Source of the DNA: CAZHOV01 sp964534315
Lineage (GTDB): Bacteria; Bacteroidota; Bacteroidia; Chitinophagales; Saprospiraceae
Reading direction: 5' to 3'
DNA length: 13,540 nt
Assembly (NCBI GenBank): GCA_964534315.1
Contig: CAZHOV010000155.1
Location: 1 to 13,540 of the forward strand
A model generated the notes under the pieces. That model ran no database searches. It was not told where the DNA came from and saw nothing but the letters and a program-made list of their open reading frames with translations. Position numbers and translations under genes: made by a program. Positions 1 through 5,384 of this stretch are shown here, in pieces (position 1 is the stretch's first letter; each line of letters starts with the position of its first letter).

Positions 1-163
1 TCCTATTTTCCTATTCTCCTATTTTCCTATTTTCCTATTCTCCTATTTTCCTATTCTCCTATTCTCCTATTCTCCTATTCTCCAAGTTTCCTATTTTCCC
101 ACTTTCCTATTTTCCTATTTTCCAAGTTTCCTACTTTCCTACTTTCCTACTTTCCTACTTTCC
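1..163. repeat. Octameric C/T-rich tandem tract A
   Basis: Starting at base 1, the sequence divides cleanly into about 20 consecutive octamers with no phase slip up to base 160. The words are mainly TCCTATTT, TCCTATTC and TCCTACTT, with a few TCCAAGTT and TCCCACTT (consensus TCCNANTY). The tract continues off the left edge, so its full length is unknown. On the minus strand most words carry TAG, and bases 139-141 are the stop codon of the adjacent minus-strand gene. The 8-bp period is read directly from the sequence. No function is known to me. Confidence 0.95.
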
Positions 164-1356
164 GCATAACGCCAAACACCCCCGTCTTTGTCCACAATCA
201 CTATGGTAAAATTTCCTTTGGGCAGTACCAGCCTCGTTTTATCTTTTTGATGTTTTAGCTCAATAATATCAATGGGGGCTGCAATCTCCGGTTCTCCTTT
301 TACGTAAGCTTTTACAATAACCGGATAATTAGCTTTTTTGAAGTGTTTTCGTTTTATTTTCACCCAACGATTTCCATCAATTTCCATCAACCAGGTCGGC
401 CGGTTGAATCGGTAGGTTGTTGGAGGATGGTACACGAGTACATCAAAAGGATAGGGTTTAGAGGGGCCTCTGAAAGCAGTTCCTGCTTTGTTCACCAGAA
501 CACTTACCTCCTTTGCCTCCACCATTTGATAATAGGGGCTTTCTGAAATTAACTCCTTTTCTGTCAGCGCATCCTGATAGATTGTGAGCGGGTCTATTCC
601 AAACAATTGCTTGAGATGATGAGCCATGTAGCGGTCATTTTTTCGTTTCGGAAAATCGCTTTCCACTGCATGATACCACCCGCAATGAACGACCACTTTT
701 CCATCCGGATGCGTCTTTATAAATCGATCGATATTTCTGGCTTGTTGCAGATCTCGCTCTTCCCCCTTTTGTGTTTTTTCATACCCAAACACTTCGAAGC
801 CAATGGCAATCGCTTCACGCACGAGATTTGCCATCTGTGGCTCTCTGGTGTACGTCCCGGTAAAAGGAGAATATAGCGGATATCCGCGCTCGTTCAGAGA
901 AGTATCCAGGAGATATCGGGAAGTATCAATGAAGTTATTGGTCAGGGTTTCTATCCCCAGGTATCGGTATCCGTTATCCCACAGCAACTGAAGAAGTTTC
1001 CTGGTAAAAATGCGGTGTTGCGGTTTCTGGTGCGCTTCACTTATAATGACCAGTTCTTCCGTTTTAGTCCGTTCTTTAAGGTAATCAAATGCATTTACAG
1101 CGGAATATTTTAAAAACGAGAGGCTATCCTGGAGTGTCATGGTATCGAGCCCCCATGCTAATCCTAGCTCATAGTGTTTTATCGCTTTGCGATAATCACC
1201 GATATAGGTAAAATGGTAAGCCGCAGAAGAATTGCTCAACGCTCCCGATTCTAGCTCCTGCTCAATCTCAGCACTGAATTTGAGTTCATGAAGCGGTACC
1301 GATTGACCAGCAACAAGGTAAGGTATGATCGATAAGAAAAGAATTAGAAGTCTCAT
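139..1356 (-). CDS. Secreted ChaN/EreA (Tiki-superfamily)-like protein
   Basis: A 405-residue protein with an N-terminal signal peptide (about residues 1-18, hydrophobic, ending near AGQ), so probably periplasmic or surface-exposed. Residues 45-70 resemble a single TPR-like helical pair. The central part (about 100-265) has the layout of the ChaN/erythromycin-esterase-like fold: a strand followed by ISEAHQ (105-110) and His115, then GIETL (134-138), REPQ (171-174), a GYE strand end (191-193), and VVVHCGWYHA (221-230) with two histidines. In that superfamily acidic residues and histidines in these places form the active or metal/haem-binding site; their role here is inferred. The C-terminal 130 residues look beta-rich and are unassigned. 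The last seven residues (399-405) and the TAG stop are encoded inside tandem tract A, so the C-terminus is repeat-derived. The ATG at 1356 sits directly before a good signal peptide. The gene is divergent from the esterase gene. Family call moderate, exact substrate unknown. Confidence 0.6.
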   Translation of the reverse strand: MRLLILFLSIIPYLVAGQSVPLHELKFSAEIEQELESGALSNSSAAYHFTYIGDYRKAIKHYELGLAWGLDTMTLQDSLSFLKYSAVNAFDYLKERTKTEELVIISEAHQKPQHRIFTRKLLQLLWDNGYRYLGIETLTNNFIDTSRYLLDTSLNERGYPLYSPFTGTYTREPQMANLVREAIAIGFEVFGYEKTQKGEERDLQQARNIDRFIKTHPDGKVVVHCGWYHAVESDFPKRKNDRYMAHHLKQLFGIDPLTIYQDALTEKELISESPYYQMVEAKEVSVLVNKAGTAFRGPSKPYPFDVLVYHPPTTYRFNRPTWLMEIDGNRWVKIKRKHFKKANYPVIVKAYVKGEPEIAAPIDIIELKHQKDKTRLVLPKGNFTIVIVDKDGGVWRYAESRKVGK

Positions 1357-1400
1357 ATCAAAATAGCAAGATAATACACATTTTTGAATAGGGGGCGCTG

Positions 1401-1408
1401 TAAATTTG
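1401..1408 (+). promoter_or_regulatory. Candidate Bacteroidota -7 box for the esterase gene
   Basis: TAAATTTG matches the Bacteroidota -7 consensus TAnnTTTG and lies about 48 bp before the ATG at 1456, in the 99-bp divergent gap. A TTTG occurs upstream at 1383-1386, but the 14-bp spacing is shorter than usual for the -33 box, so only the -7 element is supported. Confidence 0.4.
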
Positions 1409-1455
1409 TTTTTTAGAAAATTTAATCTCTGGTTGCTTATTCAAAAACGATCGAT

Positions 1456-2355
1456 ATGAAACATACCATTCAATTAATCCTATGTGTTGTTTTCCTGATC
1501 TTTACAGGTTTCATCACGCTGCCCGCTCAATCTACCGAGTTAAAAGAAATCTATGATCTCCGCTATTACGAGGGAGACTCTGCTGATGCTAACAAGCACA
1601 AACTCAATTTATTTATACCGAAAGGTGTAAAAAAGCCGCCGGTTATGCTTTGGATCCACGGCGGGGCATGGGCCTTTGGTGACCGATCCCGGGAGACCCT
1701 TCTTGCCCGCAATTTTGCCAAAGAAGGCATTGCTGTAGCTGCCATGAGCTATCGCCTAAGCCCCGGCACCTGGGCTGATCCAAATAAAGATACCGGCATC
1801 CAACACCCCGAACATATAAAAGATGTGGCCCGCGCCACCAAATGGCTTTATGAGCATGCCAGAGAATATGGTTTTGATAAGAAAAAGATCATCGTCAGCG
1901 GGTACTCAGCGGGTGCTCATCTGGCCGCTTTATTAGTATTAGATGAATCCTATCTACAGGATGTAGGCATGTCGATCTCTGATCTCTATGCCTCTATTCC
2001 GGTAGCCGGGGGGTATGACCTGGTCGATTATTACCATAGTCAGGTTAAGGAAGGTGGAGAAGATCACGCTAAAAAGCATGTTAATGCAGCTTTGGGAGAT
2101 ACCTTTGACGATCTGAAAAAAGCCTCCCCCCTCGAATACATACAAAACAGTCAAATTCCCATGTTCGTCGTCTCGGAAACGTATACCTATGACTTTACCT
2201 TGCTATTTGAAAATGCAATAAAAGAGCAGCAAGTCAAGCACATTGATTTTTACCACGTGCGGGATCTGGATCATACCGGCCTATACATGGATATGGCCAA
2301 AAAAGAGGATAGTGTGCATAAGGCGAAAATTATGGAGTTTATCAAGCAATTGTAG
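1456..2355 (+). CDS. Secreted alpha/beta-hydrolase esterase (BD-FAE/HSL-like)
   Basis: A 299-residue carboxylesterase-type hydrolase. Residues 1-26 form a signal peptide (charged start, long hydrophobic core, LPAQS cleavage region), so it is exported. The catalytic fold is plain: the oxyanion-hole motif HGGAW at 68-72, the nucleophile elbow GYSAG at 149-153 with Ser151, and the likely catalytic histidine His273 in DLDHTG. The acid is probably Asp246 in TYDFT, though this is less certain. The HGG-type oxyanion loop and the size fit the Aes/hormone-sensitive-lipase and bacterial feruloyl-esterase-like group, which cleaves acyl or aryl esters of small molecules or plant and algal polysaccharides. 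The actual substrate cannot be read from the sequence. The gene stands alone, divergent from the ChaN-like gene and convergent with the phosphatase gene, and ends six bases before a large hairpin. Confidence 0.88.
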   Translation: MKHTIQLILCVVFLIFTGFITLPAQSTELKEIYDLRYYEGDSADANKHKLNLFIPKGVKKPPVMLWIHGGAWAFGDRSRETLLARNFAKEGIAVAAMSYRLSPGTWADPNKDTGIQHPEHIKDVARATKWLYEHAREYGFDKKKIIVSGYSAGAHLAALLVLDESYLQDVGMSISDLYASIPVAGGYDLVDYYHSQVKEGGEDHAKKHVNAALGDTFDDLKKASPLEYIQNSQIPMFVVSETYTYDFTLLFENAIKEQQVKHIDFYHVRDLDHTGLYMDMAKKEDSVHKAKIMEFIKQL

Positions 2356-2360
2356 CCCCC

Positions 2361-2428
2361 AGGTGGAGTACACCTGAATTTCCTGTCACCTTGGAGGTGA
2401 CTGGAGAATTCTTAGGTGTACTCCACCT
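2361..2428. terminator. Large nested hairpin between convergent genes
   Basis: The arms AGGTGGAGTACACCT (2361-2375) and AGGTGTACTCCACCT (2414-2428) are perfect 15-bp reverse complements. Inside them GAATT/AATTC (2376-2380/2407-2411), TCC/GGA and GTCACC/GGTGAC (2385-2390/2396-2401) continue the stem down to a 5-nt loop. The structure fills the 76-bp gap between a plus-strand stop (2353-2355) and a minus-strand stop (2432-2434), where a bidirectional terminator is expected. There is no strong U run on either side, so it could also be a mobile palindromic repeat. Each 15-base arm is itself a small hairpin (AGGTG-GAGTA-CACCT). Confidence 0.75.
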
Positions 2429-2431
2429 ATT

Positions 2432-3901
2432 TTACTTCAACAATTCCTTGGTCTCTCCGACGGTATAGATCTTTCTACCCTCTATGAGTATTGCTTTTGC
2501 AATATCATTTCCACGGGCATGTTTGACATCGATATTGATCACTTTACCGTTGTAATATGTCGTTGGTTGCTCGACAACCGTATGGCCAATCACTAATTTG
2601 CGGGCGCCATATTCTGCGAGCATCTTTTCTACGATTTCTTCAGGGATGGCCTCCTTTGCGAGGCCGCGATACCAGAAGGGTCCATATTTGCGGTCGAAAA
2701 CAGCGGCGCCAATAGGGTCGCCCACTATTTCGTCGAGGTGTTTACCTAGATGTTCCCGGGCTGCACGGTTTGCTTCCTGAATAGAGATGCGGTGCTTGAC
2801 AAATTGAGGGGCAAGTCCGGCATGACAGAACAAGACATCATTGATCCGCACCATTACCGGCTTTGTTCGGAGCCATTTACCCAAAATAGACGCTTCACCG
2901 TAAAGGGCTTCATAATCCAGATCCAACAAGTTGCAATTCGATTTATATTTTTGGTCTACATAGCGATAGTCTCCTCTGAGGTTCATTTCTTCATGGTTGC
3001 CAATAATGAAGTGTACTTTTCCGCCGGCTTTTGCCGCTTCCTGCTCCAATCGATAGGCTAGCCAAAGGACCTCCGTCACTTGGTTACCCCGGTCAAAAAA
3101 ATCACCCGCCAATACCAGGTGCCCTTCTCCAAATGTCCAGTCGAATGCATTATCCATAACTCCTGCCTGAGTCAGTAAGAAGGTAAAAGCATCGAGGTTT
3201 CCTTCTATATCTGAGATGGCATAGACCTTTTCTACCCCATCATATTCTACCTGTTGCGGTTGCGGATCAATGATTTTAAAATCAAATAATAGATCTCCTT
3301 GTTTATTAAAGCAAGCTGATTTAGCCTGGTGGTGTTGCTTGGGAATAACTTCTTTGATCTTATCTAATTTTCCATTGTAACCTTTAATGATGGAGTAGGA
3401 CTCATAAAATTCATCCCGTTCAAAAATATAGGGACCATCCACATCTGCATAGGGAAAGGAGCCAAACACCTCTTTGATTAGCCCATAGTTCTTGGCTTCG
3501 ATAGCCAGGTCCAGAGCATTTTTCCCGCTTCTATCGATCAGGTTGGGATTGGCATCGTTGGCTACCAGTAATTTAGCAACGGGCACGTGGTTCCGGGCAA
3601 GGGCTTCCATCAAAGCCGTGCGGTTGTTTTCATCCTGAACATTCAGGTCGGCCCCGTTATTGATCAGGAACTTCACAAATTCCGCGTTACCGGTTTTGGC
3701 AGCTACAACGATCGGATGGAAGCCATTTTCGGGATGATCCACTCCAAAGGTTTGGATGTATCCTTTCAATTCATTGATATCTCTTTTTTGAAAAGCGGCC
3801 TTAAGGCTTTGGCTGTTCAAAGGCAGGCAGGCGATCAGGAAAAATAAGACAAATATATTTTCAATTTTTGGCATAGCTAATAGCGACTTTAAAGGATTCA
3901 T
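2432..3901 (-). CDS. Secreted ankyrin-repeat / PPP-type metallophosphoesterase fusion
   Basis: A 489-residue protein. A hydrophobic signal segment spans about 14-30. Met10 would give a more typical signal peptide, so the start may be nine codons later. Residues 35-145 contain three to four ankyrin repeats (NGFHPIVVAAKTGNAEFVKF, 59-78; NRTALMEALARNHVPVAKLL, 93-112; GKNALDLAIEAKNYGLIKEV, 126-145). From about 225 follows a calcineurin-like phosphatase with the PPP motif series: SDIEGN (230-235), GDFFDRG (266-272), GNHEE (301-305), CHAGL (359-363), IGHT (438-441) and VKHARG (459-464). In PPP enzymes the first motif is usually GD-x-H-G; here the metal-ligand histidine position is Glu233. The arrangement recalls Shewanella-like (SLP) bacterial phosphatases. 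Probable role: dephosphorylation outside the cytoplasm, with the ankyrin part binding a partner. Substrate unknown. Confidence 0.85.
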   Translation of the reverse strand: MNPLKSLLAMPKIENIFVLFFLIACLPLNSQSLKAAFQKRDINELKGYIQTFGVDHPENGFHPIVVAAKTGNAEFVKFLINNGADLNVQDENNRTALMEALARNHVPVAKLLVANDANPNLIDRSGKNALDLAIEAKNYGLIKEVFGSFPYADVDGPYIFERDEFYESYSIIKGYNGKLDKIKEVIPKQHHQAKSACFNKQGDLLFDFKIIDPQPQQVEYDGVEKVYAISDIEGNLDAFTFLLTQAGVMDNAFDWTFGEGHLVLAGDFFDRGNQVTEVLWLAYRLEQEAAKAGGKVHFIIGNHEEMNLRGDYRYVDQKYKSNCNLLDLDYEALYGEASILGKWLRTKPVMVRINDVLFCHAGLAPQFVKHRISIQEANRAAREHLGKHLDEIVGDPIGAAVFDRKYGPFWYRGLAKEAIPEEIVEKMLAEYGARKLVIGHTVVEQPTTYYNGKVINIDVKHARGNDIAKAILIEGRKIYTVGETKELLK

Positions 3902-4121
3902 GGGTTAATTACGGAATAGAACATTACTTTTCGGAAAAAAGTTATCTTCCTCCTTTACAGTAAAGACCTTACTTTTGAAGTTGCCTTCCAAACTGTAAAC
4001 GTATTTATAAATAACAAAAAGTGTACTATGTTACCTCACATAGGTACATTTTAATAAAAATATAACAAAAAAGGGAAGAAAACAAGGTCTGACATCCTCG
4101 TCCAAACCTAACTTTGGCTCG

Positions 4122-4141
4122 TTCTGACGTCCTCGTCAGAA
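4122..4141. repeat. Short perfect hairpin
   Basis: TTCTGACG (4122-4129) and CGTCAGAA (4134-4141) are perfect reverse complements around the loop TCCT, giving an 8-bp stem. A related but degenerate word, GACATCCTCGT, lies at 4091-4101, and its reverse complement (ACGAGGATGTC) at 5289-5299, so this belongs to a small family of intergenic words. No U run follows, so a terminator role is not supported. Confidence 0.6.
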
Positions 4142-4236
4142 TCCTAACCCGCATTAAATTTTCTTGCCGCTACTCTTTTGCAAGATTAATCAGTAAACCA
4201 ATAATTTGATTTTCTTTCCCTTCATTTCCCAACTTA

Positions 4237-4290
4237 CAGGATAGAACACGGATTGTTCAGATCTGGCGGATCTTCACGGATATCATTCTC
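4237..4290. repeat. Dispersed CGGAT element, copy 1
   Basis: A 54-bp segment beginning CAGGATAGA and ending TCATTCTC, with CGGAT or similar words spaced about 9 bp. It aligns without gaps to 11108-11161 with 44 of 54 identical bases. Both copies lie in long gaps, in the same orientation, just left of an octamer tract. No coding capacity. Confidence 0.85.
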
Positions 4291-4320
4291 GTTCATTGCA
4301 CATTCGTGCAGACCACCACT

Positions 4321-4508
4321 CCCCCTATACCCTATTTCCAGTAATTCCGCTATACCTTTGTACCCTTGTACCCTTTGTCCCCTTATACCCTTTGTACCCT
4401 TGTACCTTTGTTCCGCTGCACCGTTGCACCGTTGTACCTTTGTACCGCTTGTACCTTTGTTCCGCTGCACCGTTGCACCGCTGTTCCTTTGTACCGTTAT
4501 ACCTATCC
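4321..4508. repeat. Octameric tandem tract B (TTGTACCN type)
   Basis: The plus strand is built from words such as TTGTACCC, TTGTACCT, TTGTTCCG, CTGCACCG and TTGCACCG, stepping 8 bp with only a few 9-bp steps. A four-word block (TTGTTCCG, CTGCACCG, TTGCACCG, then TTGTACCT or CTGTTCCT) occurs twice. It lies 35-220 bp downstream of the stop of the AhpD-like gene. A related short run (TTGCACCA, TTGCACCT, TTGAACCA) lies at 5340-5363 past the TonB receptor stop. Confidence 0.9.
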
Positions 4509-4523
4509 GCTACTACTGGACAA

Positions 4524-4542
4524 CGTCATGACGTCACGACGC
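4524..4542. repeat. CGTCATGACG palindrome at the 3' end of the AhpD-like gene
   Basis: CGTCATGACG (4524-4533) is a perfect 10-bp palindrome and is followed by the near-repeat CGTCACGACGC up to the stop codon at 4543-4545. Read as octamers it is CGTCATGA then CGTCACGA. The same palindrome, extended to 12 bp, lies directly past the TonB receptor stop (5369-5380). Confidence 0.65.
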
Positions 4543-5142
4543 CTAATACCTATGCTTCCCTACCGTCCATCCCTCCTTGGCCAGGTATTGCTCGCCACTT
4601 TCAACAGCGCCGTCTTCCATTTCAGTGCCCATAGAGTCGTTCCACCGGTTGAGGTAACCGAATAGGGCGATGACGCCCAGCATTTCTACGATTTCACCAT
4701 CATCCCAGTGTTTTCTGAGGTTTTCGGCAATTTCGTCGGTGACAGCGTTGGGAATAGAGGAACTGGCCAGGGCAAATTCCAGAGCAGCGCGTTCGGCTTC
4801 TGAAAAGGCGGGATGTGTGCGATATTCCCATATATTTTCCAACTGCTCCTGCGAGGCACCATAGCGCCCCGCCGCCCGGATAGTATGCGCCTGGCAATAT
4901 CTGCAACCTGCGACATTGCTGGTGATATAGCCTATTAATCGCTTCAACGCACTCGTCACCCGGCCTTTATTTTCCATTACCGCCTTATTCATTTCAATAA
5001 AGGCATACGCAATGCGCGGACGGTGGTACATCGTTTTAATACTATTGGGACAAAAACCTAATGTCTCATTATAGAACAGGATCAATTCCTGCAATTCCTG
5101 ATCATCTTCCCCCGATTTAGGATGTACTAAAGGTCGTTTCAT
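4543..5142 (-). CDS. Carboxymuconolactone decarboxylase / AhpD-like family protein
   Basis: A 199-residue cytoplasmic, all-helical protein of the AhpD/carboxymuconolactone-decarboxylase superfamily (peroxidase-related group). The diagnostic redox motif is GCRYCQAHT (79-87), with Cys80, Cys83 and His86 on a helix start, preceded by the usual Lys/Arg-rich helix (VTSALKRLIGYITSN). Cys31 (GFCPNSIKTM) is an additional thiol in the N-terminal segment typical of longer members. In AhpD the CxxC pair relays electrons to detoxify hydroperoxides; members without partner genes are often of unknown substrate, and no AhpC gene is visible here. The second half (115-165) matches the conserved AERAALEFA...LGVIALFGYLNRW pattern of the family. 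The ATG at 5142 gives a complete N-terminus. It lies downstream of, and parallel to, the TonB receptor gene but 242 bp away, so it is probably transcribed separately. Confidence 0.85.
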   Translation of the reverse strand: MKRPLVHPKSGEDDQELQELILFYNETLGFCPNSIKTMYHRPRIAYAFIEMNKAVMENKGRVTSALKRLIGYITSNVAGCRYCQAHTIRAAGRYGASQEQLENIWEYRTHPAFSEAERAALEFALASSSIPNAVTDEIAENLRKHWDDGEIVEMLGVIALFGYLNRWNDSMGTEMEDGAVESGEQYLAKEGWTVGKHRY

Positions 5143-5210
5143 GGTGGTAAAGTTTGTATTATTAAAAAAACGGACTTGTTGATCGCCAGATGGTAAAGGT
5201 ACATTTTTTG

Positions 5211-5276
5211 GGAGACAACCGGAGGACCTAAGGACCAGAGGACCAGACGACAGGAGGACAAGAGGACAAGAGAACT
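5211..5276. repeat. Octameric purine-rich tandem tract C (GGAC type)
   Basis: From 5221 the plus strand reads as seven octamers: GGAGGACC, TAAGGACC, AGAGGACC, AGACGACA, GGAGGACA, AGAGGACA, AGAGAACT. The phase is exact. It occupies the gap between the TonB receptor stop and the AhpD-like gene start, so it may lie in the promoter region of the latter. It is unrelated in sequence to tracts A and B but has the same step. Confidence 0.85.
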
Positions 5277-5339
5277 ATGCTGGTTGGAACGAGGATGTCC
5301 AAACAAGCATTTAGCTTTACCCGTTATACTAATGCCTCT

Positions 5340-5380
5340 TTGCACCATTGCACCTTTGAACCATTATGGCGTCATGACGC
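5340..5380. repeat. TTGCACCN octamers plus GCGTCATGACGC palindrome
   Basis: TTGCACCA, TTGCACCT and TTGAACCA (5340-5363) are followed by the perfect 12-bp palindrome GCGTCATGACGC (5369-5380). The palindrome ends four bases from the TonB receptor stop codon (5385-5387). The order stop, palindrome, TTGCACC-type octamers is the same as downstream of the AhpD-like gene. Confidence 0.75.
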
Positions 5381-5384
5381 TCTT

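Larger units (their letters stand above)
3902..4542. other. Gene-free 640-bp repeat-bearing region
   Basis: No credible gene lies here. 3902-4080 is AT-rich and should hold the promoter of the minus-strand phosphatase gene, but I see no clean TAnnTTTG box. An imperfect hairpin lies at 4022-4048 (TGTACTATG against CATAGGTACA with one bulge). Further right come a sharp hairpin (4122-4141), a CGGAT dispersed element (4237-4290), an octamer tract (about 4321-4508) and a CGTCATGACG palindrome just past the stop of the next gene. Reading frames across the tract are by-products of the repeat. Confidence 0.8.

Noticed and set aside
4122..4141. Rho-independent terminator
   Set aside because: The stem is good, but it lies far from any stop codon (the AhpD-like gene ends at 4543) and has no U run.
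4234..4665. Several overlapping frames on both strands (for example 4253-4531 and 4234-4470) with CTVAPL or GYKG repeats
   Set aside because: They are open only because tract B has few stop codons. Different frames give the same repeated peptide, and there is no start context or family resemblance.
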